61,578 nt of DNA from Candidatus Zixiibacteriota bacterium. GTDB taxonomy: Bacteria > Zixibacteria > MSB-5A5 > SM23-73-2. Shown piece after piece: positions 51,734-60,330 of the stretch; position 1 is the first letter of the stretch; each line of letters opens with the position of its first letter. The stretch spans positions 1 to 61,578 of the forward strand of contig JAUWYR010000010.1 in assembly GCA_030615745.1 (NCBI GenBank), read 5' to 3'. Under the pieces are notes generated by a model that ran no database searches, had not been told where the DNA came from, and saw nothing but the letters and a program-made list of their open reading frames with translations. The translations under genes were made by a program, and so were the position numbers.

Positions 51734-53110
51734 ATGATCTCCTTGCTTTTAGTTGACGACAATAGCTCTTTTAGAAAAGCTCTGGCTATATTCTTAAAGA
51801 ACAAAAAGTTTATTGTGGACCAAACTGAAAGTGGTGAGGAAGCTATATCTAAGTTAAAACAAAAAAATTTCGACCTTGTCTTAACTGATCTTAAGATGGA
51901 AAAAAAATCAGGAATCGATGTCTTAAAAGAGTCCAAGAAAATAAATCCTGATACTGAGGTGATACTTTTAACTGCTTTTGGTTCTATCCCTTCAGCGGTG
52001 GAAGCGGTGAAAATGGGTGCTTTTGATTATCTGACCAAGCCGTGCGATAATCAAAAACTTCTTCTTGTTTTGGAAAGGGCACTGGACAAAAAAAAGCTTC
52101 TATCTGAGGCTAAATCTTTTATGCAAAAGCCCAAAGTTAGGTTCGATTTTTCAAATATAGTATATAAATCCAAAAGCATGAAAAAAATCTTAAAAACTAT
52201 AAAAAAGATTGCACAAACTGATATAACAGTTTTTATTCAAGGAGAATCCGGAACCGTGAAGGAGTTTTTGGCAATTGCTATTCATCGAAATAGCCTGAGA
52301 TTTAATAAGCCTCTGGTGGTGGTGAATTGCAGTATACCGGAGACCCCTCTGGAGAGCGAACTTTTTGGATACGTTAAGGGAGCTTTCACCGGAGCTTTTA
52401 CTGATAAGAAGGGTATGTTTGAACAAGCAGATGGTGGCACTGTATTTTTGGATGAGATCTGCGATACCTCCCCTGCTCTGCAGTCAGGGCTTTTGAGAGT
52501 AATACAGGAGAAAGAGTTAAGGAGAGTCGGAGATAACAGTTATACCAGAATTGATGTTCGTCTGATAGCAGCCACTAACAAAGATTTATTATCTTTAGCC
52601 AAGCAAGGTAGATTCAGGGAGGATTTGTATTATCGACTTAATGTTATACCCATCTACATTCCCCCTTTGAGGGAAAGAAAAGAAGATATCATTCCCTTGG
52701 CTGAGCATTTCATAAAAAAATATTCGCAGAAGCTCGGAAAAAAACCTGGGCAGATCACTCCCCAGATGGAAGATACTCTTTTGAAGTACCACTGGCCCGG
52801 TAATGTCCAAGAGTTAGAAAACGCCATTGAAGGATCTGTTGCTTTAGCCCCTTCAAATAAATTGGATTCTTCTTTTCTCTTGATCGATACCGATATCTCT
52901 TTTTTGAAAGGAGTAAAAAGTAGCTGGAGTTTCTCAGTAGCAGATTCAAGTAAGGATTCACTAAAAGGTAAAGAAAAAGAACATATTCTTTCGATACTGG
53001 AGAAGCATAGAGGGAATAAAAGTAAAACTGCAAAAGAGTTGGGCATAGGAAGAACCACCCTTTATCGTAAATTGAAAGGATTTCAAAATGATGAAGATGT
53101 TTCAAAATAA
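51734..53110 (+). CDS. NtrC-type sigma-54 activator with altered P-loop
   Basis: The 458-residue product has a receiver domain (LVDDNSSF; phospho-Asp in LVLTDLKM; LLTAFG; YLTKPCD), an AAA+ domain with the sigma-54 contact loop GAFTGAF, Walker B GTVFLDEI and the RLNVIPIYIPPLRERKEDI segment, and a Fis-type HTH (GNKSKTAKELGIGRTTLYRKLK). The Walker A motif reads GESGTVKE where the family has GESGTGKE; the GTG codon at 52256-52258 replaces a glycine codon by one base. ATP binding may be lost, or this is a sequencing error. I chose the ATG at 51734 with AAAGGA before it. It is bracketed by two WYL genes. Confidence 0.92.
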   Translation: MISLLLVDDNSSFRKALAIFLKNKKFIVDQTESGEEAISKLKQKNFDLVLTDLKMEKKSGIDVLKESKKINPDTEVILLTAFGSIPSAVEAVKMGAFDYLTKPCDNQKLLLVLERALDKKKLLSEAKSFMQKPKVRFDFSNIVYKSKSMKKILKTIKKIAQTDITVFIQGESGTVKEFLAIAIHRNSLRFNKPLVVVNCSIPETPLESELFGYVKGAFTGAFTDKKGMFEQADGGTVFLDEICDTSPALQSGLLRVIQEKELRRVGDNSYTRIDVRLIAATNKDLLSLAKQGRFREDLYYRLNVIPIYIPPLRERKEDIIPLAEHFIKKYSQKLGKKPGQITPQMEDTLLKYHWPGNVQELENAIEGSVALAPSNKLDSSFLLIDTDISFLKGVKSSWSFSVADSSKDSLKGKEKEHILSILEKHRGNKSKTAKELGIGRTTLYRKLKGFQNDEDVSK

Positions 53111-53197
53111 AACAAAAATGTTTCAGAATGGAACTTTAAAATAAGAGAGAAAAACAACTTCAGAGCACCCCCGTTTACTTCAACTCCTTCATTTTCA

Positions 53198-53241
53198 TTA
53201 AGTTAACTAATTAACTTAAATATTTGGCATATTCTTTGCAT
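53198..53241 (+). promoter_or_regulatory. Sigma-54 promoter with adjacent palindrome, upstream of second WYL gene
   Basis: TGGCAT-ATTCT-TTGCAT (53225-53241) has GG and GC ten bases apart. Five bases upstream lies the perfect inverted repeat TTAAGTTAA-CTAA-TTAACTTAA (53198-53219), related to the dyad beside the sigma-54 promoter at 31.8 kb. The leader of about 110 bases contains an ACTGACA/TGTCAGT hairpin (53298-53316). Confidence 0.65.
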
Positions 53242-53360
53242 TTTCTTATTAAACTTTTTATAAGAATTATGTTCTTTTAAAATTTTTTTACATATCTACT
53301 GACAGGCATTGTCAGTGGACTAATTTAGTTTATCGATAAATAAATTAGGGGGAGGACAGG

Positions 53361-54347
53361 ATGACCAAATACGAACGTCTTTTACATGAGATCAATTTAC
53401 TGAAGAGCAGGCAGAGGTTTTTCGCATCTGATTTAGCAAAAGAGTGCAGTGTGTCTCGACGCACCATATATCGGGATATACTCTCCTTATCCTCTGCTGG
53501 GATTCCTGTTTATTTCGACGATGGATACAAGATTTTATCCGATGCTTTCCTGCCATCCTTGAATTTCACCACAGATGAATACACGGTATTAAGGTTAGCT
53601 TTAACCTCTTCTTTTTTTGAGGAAAGTCCATTTTCAAAATTAGCCAAAAGCGCATTAGCCAAGATAGAAGGGAATCTGAGCAGTCAGATCAAAAGTGCAG
53701 AAAGAAAAAAGAGTGATGAGTTAAAAATCTACCTTGCTCCACAAAAGACTTATTCGCCTAACCCTCTTTTTTTTAATCTGATAAGGCAGGCGATTTCAAA
53801 ATCTGTTGTGCTCAGGCTGAAATACAAACCAAAAAGCTTCAAAAAGACTATATGTGAGGATATAAAGCCTTATTCCTTAGTGTTTTTATCCGGTTCATGG
53901 AGACTTTTGGGTTATTGTGATTTTCACCAGAAGTATCATCTTTTTGACCTTTGCGGGATAAAAAAGATAATGCTTGCAGATAGAAATTTTGAGCGTCAAA
54001 AGGATTTCAATTTAGACGAGGTTTTAAAAAAACTCGGTATCGATCAAGAGATTTGTCAGCCTTTTGATGCTCTTGAATCTGATGAACTCTCTGGGAAATC
54101 TTTTAATGTTAAGATTGAATTCTCAAAATCTGCAAAAAAATACTTGAAATCAAAAAAGCACCATCCTATAGAGAAGGTCTGGTTGACAAAAAGTGGGGAT
54201 ATTATCTATACCGCGAAGGTTAATGGACTGGATAGTGTCTTAAGATGGATCTTGGGCTTCGGGGATAAAGCAAAGGTTCTTGAACCTCCTGAATTGAGAG
54301 AAAAAGTTAAGAAAACCATCACCAGAGTAAAATCTATCTATTCGTAG
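53361..54347 (+). CDS. WYL-domain transcriptional regulator (copy B)
   Basis: The 328-residue product parallels the gene at 50511: HTH_11 (LKSRQRFFASDLAKECSVSRRTIYRDILSL), WYL core (VLRLKYKPKSFKKT...IKPYSLVFLSGSWRLLGYC) and WCX tail (SKSAKKYLKSKKHHPIEKV...VLRWILGFGDKAKVL). GGGGGAGG lies before the ATG. It would be transcribed from the sigma-54 promoter just upstream, unusual for a WYL regulator. The 3' end is followed by the palindrome GAATGC-TTC-GCATTC. Confidence 0.9.
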   Translation: MTKYERLLHEINLLKSRQRFFASDLAKECSVSRRTIYRDILSLSSAGIPVYFDDGYKILSDAFLPSLNFTTDEYTVLRLALTSSFFEESPFSKLAKSALAKIEGNLSSQIKSAERKKSDELKIYLAPQKTYSPNPLFFNLIRQAISKSVVLRLKYKPKSFKKTICEDIKPYSLVFLSGSWRLLGYCDFHQKYHLFDLCGIKKIMLADRNFERQKDFNLDEVLKKLGIDQEICQPFDALESDELSGKSFNVKIEFSKSAKKYLKSKKHHPIEKVWLTKSGDIIYTAKVNGLDSVLRWILGFGDKAKVLEPPELREKVKKTITRVKSIYS

Positions 54348-54489
54348 AATGCTTCGCATTCATAGAATCCCTTAAATAAAATTTAACCAAAATTTTTTTA
54401 GGGTGTGACAGGTTCTGACAGAGGGTAAAGGCGATATTTTTAAAAAATAAAACAGAGTCTTCTATATGGTGAAAAAAATCTGAATTTTT

Positions 54490-54840
54490 ATGAATCAAAA
54501 AGTAAAAGAAAACTTTTTTGAGAAAAGAGAAGAAGAAGTATCTTTTGAGTCCTTATCTCTTGATGCGTCCGCAAAAAATCTTTTGGATGCTATCTCCTTT
54601 CATTTAGCTGATCCGGTGACAGTTCTTTTGGGAAGAACGGAATTAGCTTTAGATCAAATAAATAATGGGGGAATGAAACAAAAAGAGATGAAGGATTTTG
54701 TTAAGCTCTGCAAAGAGGAGCTGAAAGATATTCGTATGAATGCTTCGCATATGCTTTGTATTCGATGCCTTGAGAAGTATTTCAGAGATAGAAAACAAAA
54801 ATCTTCCAACGAGATTAGAATCATCAGATGGAATAAATAA
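54490..54840 (+). CDS. Stand-alone histidine-kinase dimerisation (DHp)-like protein
   Basis: The 116-residue product contains ISFHLADPVTVLLGRTELAL, which matches the phospho-acceptor H-box of HisKA domains (SHELRNPLT-type; candidate His38), followed by the second DHp helix (MKDFVKLCKEELKDIR). No ATPase domain follows, so it cannot self-phosphorylate; it could serve as phosphotransfer partner for the NtrC-like regulator or be a remnant. Residues 23-28 (SLDASA) are one of three copies of an 18-bp element. The ribosome site is weak. Confidence 0.55.
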   Translation: MNQKVKENFFEKREEEVSFESLSLDASAKNLLDAISFHLADPVTVLLGRTELALDQINNGGMKQKEMKDFVKLCKEELKDIRMNASHMLCIRCLEKYFRDRKQKSSNEIRIIRWNK

Positions 54841-55009
54841 CCTGAAAGTGGAGAAATTTTTGAAAAAATCGGGGAGTTTAGATGACCTGTCCGGTCAGGA
54901 AAGGAATCATCTGTAAACCAATCCCTCAGGGGGGCTGGGGACTGGTTTCTCCCGAAAAATTCCCTTCTATTTGCCTCTAACTGAAAAATGGAGTTCCTCA
55001 CTCCAAAAA

Positions 55010-55040
55010 GGGCTGTCTGAAGGGGAGGCAGTCCTTTTTT
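55010..55040 (+). terminator. Terminator after the DHp-like gene
   Basis: GGGCTGTC pairs with GGCAGTCC (two G-T pairs) and is followed by six T. 54882-54899 holds CCTGTCCGGTCAGG, a copy of the nomadic palindrome, flanked by AGATGA and TCATCT. Confidence 0.65.
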
Positions 55041-55119
55041 CTTTGGTCAAAAGATGCCTCACCCCTACCGAATAATTTGTATTATTTAATTGGAATAGCA
55101 CTAAAAAACTTATTTATTA

Positions 55120-55147
55120 TTGCAAAAGAAAATTAATTTATTATATT
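55120..55147 (+). promoter_or_regulatory. Possible sigma-70 promoter of the efp operon
   Basis: TTGCAA (55120-55125), 16 bp, TATATT (55142-55147); the ATG lies 28 bases further on. Confidence 0.4.
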
Positions 55148-55175
55148 AATTAAAAAAAATAATGGAGGTTTGAGA

Positions 55176-55733
55176 ATGATATCCACAACAGATTTTCGCA
55201 AAGGATTAAAGATCAAAGTCGATGGTGAGCCATATTATATCATCGATTTTCAACACGCCAGAACTGCGCAGAGAAGAGCTTTTGTAAGGACTAAACTAAA
55301 AAATATAAAAACTGGCGCAGTCTTAGAAAAAACATTTGCTGCTGGAGAAACCTTTGAAAAGCCAGATTTTGAGGATAAGAATATGCAGTATCTTTATTCC
55401 TCAAAGGATGAATATTTCTTTATGGATACCAAAACCTTTGAACAGACAACTCTTCCACAAGAAAAATTGGGCGATTACAAATGGTATCTTAAGGAAAATA
55501 AGGAATACAAGATACTCTTTTTCGAGGGGAATCCGATCAGCATAGATATACCGAGCTCTGTTGTTTTGAAAATTGTTTCAACTGAGCCAGGTATAAGGGG
55601 AGATACTGCAACCAATGTCACCAAAAACGCCACTTTGGAAACTGGTCTTGTGGTCAAAGTCCCACTTTTCATAAAGGAGGGGGAGTTGATAAAAATCGAT
55701 ACCCGAACCGGAGAATATATTGAGAGAGCTTGA
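55176..55733 (+). CDS. efp: Elongation factor P with atypical tip loop
   Basis: The 185-residue product has the three beta domains of EF-P and the C-terminal signature (VVLKIVSTEPGIRGDTATNV...IKIDTRTGEYIERA). EF-P relieves ribosome stalling at proline runs. The tip loop, normally KPGKG with a modified Lys or Arg, reads ARTAQRRAF here; Gln32 aligns with the E. coli Lys34 position. Thus lysylation at that residue is impossible, and another residue or no modification must be used. GGAGG is 7 bases before the ATG at 55176. RNase HIII and an eIF2B-like gene follow. Confidence 0.95.
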   Translation: MISTTDFRKGLKIKVDGEPYYIIDFQHARTAQRRAFVRTKLKNIKTGAVLEKTFAAGETFEKPDFEDKNMQYLYSSKDEYFFMDTKTFEQTTLPQEKLGDYKWYLKENKEYKILFFEGNPISIDIPSSVVLKIVSTEPGIRGDTATNVTKNATLETGLVVKVPLFIKEGELIKIDTRTGEYIERA

Positions 55734-55759
55734 AGGCTTTTCGAAGATCCTTCGGAAAA

Positions 55760-56458
55760 ATGGGAAAAAATTTCAAAAAAAATAAAATGGGAAATTTGAC
55801 TTATCCTTTAAGGATCGGTTATAAAGGATGGATCGGGACAGATGAATCTGGCAAAGGTGATTATTTTGGTCCACTGGTGATTGCAGGTTTACATATGAAC
55901 AAAGACAGATTGGAACAACTGAGCTATTTAAATATTCGCGACAGTAAAAAGATCTCTGAGGGAAAAATTTTTGAGCTCGATTTCAAGATAAGAACTTTGT
56001 GTCCTTATTCTGTGGTGGTGATTGGTCCTGAGAAATATAATATCCTCTATCAGAAGATGAAAAACCTGAATCGTATTTTAGCCTGGGGACATGCCAGGGT
56101 TATTGAGAATATCCTTTTGAGACTCGATTGTGATAAGGTGGTATCTGACAAGTTTGGAGATGAGAAATTCATAAAAAATGCATTGATGGAGAAAGGGAAA
56201 AAGATCACGTTAAAGCAGATGCATCAGGGTGAGAGAGATTTTGCTGTGGCGGGTGCATCTATTTTGGCTCGAGCTGAATTTTTAAGAAGGCTAACATATC
56301 TTTCAAAGGAGAGTGGGTTTGAATTGCCCAAGGGTTCTTCTTTTTTAGCAGATGAGGTTGGCAAAAAGATATTGGAGAAGTGGGGCAAGGAAAATCTGGT
56401 AAGATTCGTCAAGCTACATTTCAAAAATACAGAAAAAATTCTATGCGCATCCGGGTGA
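55760..56458 (+). CDS. rnhC: Ribonuclease HIII
   Basis: The product (232 residues from the ATG at 55760; a TTG at 55730 overlapping the efp stop is possible) has the HII/HIII catalytic motif GTDESGKGDYFGPLV, NIRDSKKIS, a DKFG metal ligand and FLADEVGKKI. DESGKGD is the HIII form. It cleaves RNA in RNA-DNA hybrids. The usual N-terminal substrate-binding domain of HIII is nearly absent, so the protein is short (family about 300). It is co-transcribed with efp and overlaps the next gene by 16 bases. Confidence 0.9.
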   Translation: MGKNFKKNKMGNLTYPLRIGYKGWIGTDESGKGDYFGPLVIAGLHMNKDRLEQLSYLNIRDSKKISEGKIFELDFKIRTLCPYSVVVIGPEKYNILYQKMKNLNRILAWGHARVIENILLRLDCDKVVSDKFGDEKFIKNALMEKGKKITLKQMHQGERDFAVAGASILARAEFLRRLTYLSKESGFELPKGSSFLADEVGKKILEKWGKENLVRFVKLHFKNTEKILCASG

Positions 56459-57438
56459 ACCGCAAAGACAAATCTAAAAGACATTCAAAGATTTTCAAGG
56501 ATATAGGAAAAGACCATCTTTCAGGTGCATCTGAGCTTTCAAGAAAAACTGCAAAAGCTTTCGAAATCTATGCTGAGGTTGTGGATGCGAAAAACCCATC
56601 TGAGTATTTTAAAAAGCTTTTAGAATTAAGTAAAGACTTAATTTCTTATCATCTCTTTATCACACCTATTTTCAACCTATCTAATTTGATTTTATCTTCT
56701 TTATCTCTTGATGCGTCCGCAGAACAAAAAAGAAAAGATTCAACAGTGCCAGAACTAAAAAAATTGACTAAAAATTTAGCAAAAGATTTTTATGAAAAAT
56801 CTTTTCTTGCAGAAGATAAAATTGGAGAGATAGGTCAGAATTTGATAAAAAACGATTCAGTTATTCTAACCAATAGCTTCTCATCCTCGGTTTTTTCGAT
56901 TCTTAAAAGGGCAAGATCTCTTGATGCGTCCGCACAAAAAAGAAAAAAAATCAAGGTGAGAGTGCTTGAGTCTCGTCCTTTATACGAGGGGAGAAATCTG
57001 GCCAAGAAATTAGGTAACTTAGGCATAGATGTTACCCTGATAGTGGACTCTGCAATGGGTCTTTTTATAAAAGATGCGGATTTTGTTTTAGTCGGGGCTG
57101 ATTGTGTTTCAGAAAGATTTTTCGTTAACAAAATCGGAACCCATCCTCTGGCTCTTTTAGCGAAAAATAAAAAAATTCCTTTGTATGTTGCATCCGAAAA
57201 AAGCAAGTTTATTCCTGAAAAGTACAGGTTTAAATCAACTCATCAGGGTGAAATCACTGAGGTATATGAAAAGAAACTTTTGAATGTGAAGGTTGAAAAT
57301 CCTTATTTTGAGGAAATTCCTATATCCTGGTGTGAAAGGATTATAACTGAGGATGGTCTTTTGATGCCTGGAGAGGTTTCTAAACTAATTAGAAAAATTA
57401 AGGTGAGCAAAGAGTTGATGAATAAATTGGCTTGGTAG
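56443..57438 (+). CDS. eIF2B/MtnA-like sugar-phosphate isomerase family protein
   Basis: The 331-residue product belongs to the eIF-2B alpha/beta/delta family, with HLSGASELSRKTAKAF, LESRPLYEGRNLAKKL, VDSAMGLFIKDADFVLVGAD and NKIGTHPLALLAKNKKIPLYV. Bacterial relatives are ribose-1,5-bisphosphate or methylthioribose-1-phosphate isomerases, so a metabolic role is likelier than translation. Two in-frame copies of an 18-bp element encode SLDASA (56704-56721 and 56917-56934), both in likely surface loops. The ATG lies inside the end of rnhC. Confidence 0.8.
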   Translation: MRIRVNRKDKSKRHSKIFKDIGKDHLSGASELSRKTAKAFEIYAEVVDAKNPSEYFKKLLELSKDLISYHLFITPIFNLSNLILSSLSLDASAEQKRKDSTVPELKKLTKNLAKDFYEKSFLAEDKIGEIGQNLIKNDSVILTNSFSSSVFSILKRARSLDASAQKRKKIKVRVLESRPLYEGRNLAKKLGNLGIDVTLIVDSAMGLFIKDADFVLVGADCVSERFFVNKIGTHPLALLAKNKKIPLYVASEKSKFIPEKYRFKSTHQGEITEVYEKKLLNVKVENPYFEEIPISWCERIITEDGLLMPGEVSKLIRKIKVSKELMNKLAW

Positions 57439-57461
57439 CTTGCCTAAAAAGTGTATCCTTT

Positions 57462-57487
57462 CGTTGTTGGTCAAAAGACCAACAACG
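57462..57487. terminator. Hairpin between convergent genes
   Basis: CGTTGTTGGTC and GACCAACAACG pair around AAAA. There is no long T-run on either strand, so bidirectional termination is only likely by position. A TTGGTC/GACCAA hairpin of the same type lies at 2261-2282. Confidence 0.4.
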
Positions 57488-57525
57488 AACAAAGAGCAAA
57501 AATAAATTTTTGCACTCCATTTTTG

Positions 57526-59958
57526 CTACAGGCTCCACCAGTAGTTGGCTTTGATTAAAAAAGTATTGCCTGGCTCAGTATCGAAAAGGTTGTCCCAATC
57601 TCTTCTTAATTTGAAATCGCCTAAGTTATCGTAGGTGTCCCGAGACTGAGTCCAGACCAAAAATAAGGTGCTTCCCGGTCGATACTCCCAGCGTAATACC
57701 ACATTGGAGTTAAAGGAGGTCCAGTTGAAATCAGGCTGCTCTTTTTTTTCGTCATACATAGTAGAATCCACATACTCGAACCTGTCTGGTGGAATGAGCT
57801 TTTTAAAGTTCTTATAATCTCCAGCAGCTATAAAAGGCTGAGCATAAACCTGCAAGGTCAAGTTTTTGCTGAAGGTAAAAGTTCCTCTGAAGGTCATATC
57901 AAACCTCCGGGTGTCCAGCTCACCAAAGATGTCGTCGGTCCTTTCTCCATTCTCATCTGTCAAATAGGTTACCCATCTTGAAATACCGTCAGAACGCATA
58001 TACCCGGGACCTCCGCTGAGTTCGATGTTGGATCTGGGGTGGAAGTTAAACCAGATACCGTAGTAGTTATAATGTCCATCCCAATTATCTCCTCCCTCTA
58101 TATTGGGATTGATCTGCCACCACTTACGACTATCAGTGTTCAGCCAGAGCCACCAGCTCTGTCCCCTGGGGATTTTCACCGGAGGTCCTCCCCTGGTCTC
58201 ATAATCATCATACATATTATCATAATCCATCCAGATTCCCCCACCGATATTCCAGTTGTTTACCAGCTCAATGGAATTGTTGAAGTTTCCTCCACGAGTC
58301 AGTTTTACTCCGGACAGGTTGTCAGTGAATTCGATATAGATATTATTCCATGTTTTTCTTATAATCCACCACTTCTTTGTGGTTTTGTATTGCACCCAGC
58401 CAGAAATTTCTTTTATATCAGCCCGTCTCAAGAATCCCAGACGATTCAGCTCCAATCCTCTATCCAGGTATACTCCCTGGATTTCTCCATGGATATGTTC
58501 TCCTCCCTCTTTTCCAAAGTACAACCATCCACCCCAACCATCCTGGTCAGGTCCGGTTTTGGAACCAATCAACTGTCCTTTGGATTGGTAGTCGCCGTTA
58601 TGGAAACGTAAAGTCCAGTCCACTCCCCCGGTGTAGGCGGGATGAAAACTTTTCTGGTTAACAGCAGTTGCCATTATTCCCACAGTAGAGTTTTTGAAAA
58701 TATCCTGCATAACTCGTGCCACGAAATAATTAGCTTCAGGCTCTGTCACCCCTTTTTTTCTATACCCGTCCTCATGCATAAACTTTGCTTTTTCTCTCTG
58801 GGTAACCGCCTCCAGAATTCCGATTGAGGTTCCACCCTTTGTTTTTCCGCTGACCTTGCCGGCAAATAAGATGGTGGTGGAGGTTGGTCTGTCTATGTAG
58901 TAATCCACGCCATCAGGCCACTGAGAAGGACTTTTCCCTATTCTGCGCGAATAGAAAAGGTCAAAAGGGGTCTCAAAGATTTTAAATCCCTCCAAAAAGA
59001 ACGGACGCTTCTCCTGATACCAGGTCTCAAAAGTGGATAAGTTCAGAATGGTCTGATCTGCCTCCACCTGTCCAAAGTCAGGATTGATCGTGGCATCTAA
59101 AGTGATATTGGAGGTGATCCCATATTTGATATCAAAACCTAAATTCCCAAAGAAATCCCTGCCATCCGGGTTGCCTAGGCTTTTTTGTTCGGTCTGTTCG
59201 TAGGATACAACGTAAGGTAAAATCTCCAATCTCTTTGGAGGGGTGAGATTCTTCAATCCCTTGAGGTGACCGAAATGAGAGACAAAGCCACTGGCGCTCT
59301 CGGGAATATATATCCACCTGTCCAGCTCATTCTTACGGCTGATGCGTCGGCTAAAGTAGATTCCCCAGACTGGATTCTCCTCACAAGCGAAACGTAGACA
59401 ATGAAACGGTATTTTCAGTTCAGCTGTCCAGCCAAAATTGGTTCTTTGAGTAGCTGATTCCCATACCGCATCCCAGTTGAAATCACTCCAGTTGTCATTA
59501 TAGTAGTATTCGTCCTTTTGAGTTCCGGATACATACGCGGTAAATGCATAAGCGGTCTGATGATCGTGGTGGCTGTCGATGATCACATTAATCAAATCAG
59601 ATTCCACCCATCTGTCTCTTCGGGTCAATCGGCTTATGATTTTGTCCGGCTCCGAATCATACATCTCCATCCCCACATAAAGGGCATCGTCATCGAAAGC
59701 TACCCTGACGAAAGTGGACTCAGTAGCAGGCTCTCCCTCATCTGGTTCATATTGAATGAAATCTCCTGACCGGGGAGCTTTCTCCCAGAACTCCTCATCT
59801 AATATTCCGTCAATTTTTGCTACCCCATCTATTTTGATAGCAGTGATACTTTTTACAGTATCTTCCTCTGCTTCTTGAGCGAGCAAGTCGGGATTGCTCA
59901 AGAGTAGAAAGAAAAGGAATATCAAAGACGAGAACAAAACCCATTTCAAATTTTGCAT
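57526..59958 (-). CDS. DUF5916 outer-membrane protein with CBM9-like N-terminal domain
   Basis: The 810-residue product has a signal peptide (WVLFSSLIFLFFLLLSNPDLLAQ), a carbohydrate-binding family 9-like domain (KIDGILDEEFWEKAP...ALYVGMEMYDSEPDKI...WTAELKIPFHCLRF) and a long C-terminal beta-barrel region with alternating aromatic strands ending in WWSL, as in DUF5916 proteins. It is probably an outer-membrane barrel with a periplasmic or surface lectin-like domain; its function is not established. I chose the ATG at 59958 with AAAGGA 5 bases upstream; an ATG 48 bases earlier has no ribosome site. Confidence 0.85.
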   Translation of the reverse strand: MQNLKWVLFSSLIFLFFLLLSNPDLLAQEAEEDTVKSITAIKIDGVAKIDGILDEEFWEKAPRSGDFIQYEPDEGEPATESTFVRVAFDDDALYVGMEMYDSEPDKIISRLTRRDRWVESDLINVIIDSHHDHQTAYAFTAYVSGTQKDEYYYNDNWSDFNWDAVWESATQRTNFGWTAELKIPFHCLRFACEENPVWGIYFSRRISRKNELDRWIYIPESASGFVSHFGHLKGLKNLTPPKRLEILPYVVSYEQTEQKSLGNPDGRDFFGNLGFDIKYGITSNITLDATINPDFGQVEADQTILNLSTFETWYQEKRPFFLEGFKIFETPFDLFYSRRIGKSPSQWPDGVDYYIDRPTSTTILFAGKVSGKTKGGTSIGILEAVTQREKAKFMHEDGYRKKGVTEPEANYFVARVMQDIFKNSTVGIMATAVNQKSFHPAYTGGVDWTLRFHNGDYQSKGQLIGSKTGPDQDGWGGWLYFGKEGGEHIHGEIQGVYLDRGLELNRLGFLRRADIKEISGWVQYKTTKKWWIIRKTWNNIYIEFTDNLSGVKLTRGGNFNNSIELVNNWNIGGGIWMDYDNMYDDYETRGGPPVKIPRGQSWWLWLNTDSRKWWQINPNIEGGDNWDGHYNYYGIWFNFHPRSNIELSGGPGYMRSDGISRWVTYLTDENGERTDDIFGELDTRRFDMTFRGTFTFSKNLTLQVYAQPFIAAGDYKNFKKLIPPDRFEYVDSTMYDEKKEQPDFNWTSFNSNVVLRWEYRPGSTLFLVWTQSRDTYDNLGDFKLRRDWDNLFDTEPGNTFLIKANYWWSL

Positions 59959-60006
59959 TTTTCCTTTACTCCAAATTAAAGTTGATTTTTTAAAAGCCTC
60001 ATCCAT

Positions 60007-60330
60007 TCAATAAATTTCAAAAGGTCCAGATTTTTTTCATTTTTATTATTCCCTAAGAATGACATCCAAAGAATTCTTAGAATTTACTTTCAGCCTCTCA
60101 GATAAGTTGATAAAGAACTGACAGAACTTAAAATATATAATTTTCTACTACAGAATTCAACGAAAGTTTCAAAGTTTTTTGTTGATAGATGTAAAAAAGA
60201 GAATATATTAAACTAATTAACTAAGATGCGAAGCATTTTGACGATTTGGCTGAGCTTCTTGAGGAGTTTAAATTCAAAGGCTTAAATGCCGAAAACAAAA
60301 TAAAGGACTTATTTTGGAAGAAGATGGATA
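60007..60330. other. Intergenic region with a frame fragment
   Basis: A frame open from 60225 to a TAA at 60339 reads KHFDDLAELLEEFKFKGLN and on to KDLFWKKMDNGS, without a start codon or ribosome site; it may be the end of a lost gene. GATGCGAAGCAT at 60226 resembles short palindromes at 54.35 and 54.74 kb. Nothing else is seen. Confidence 0.4.
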
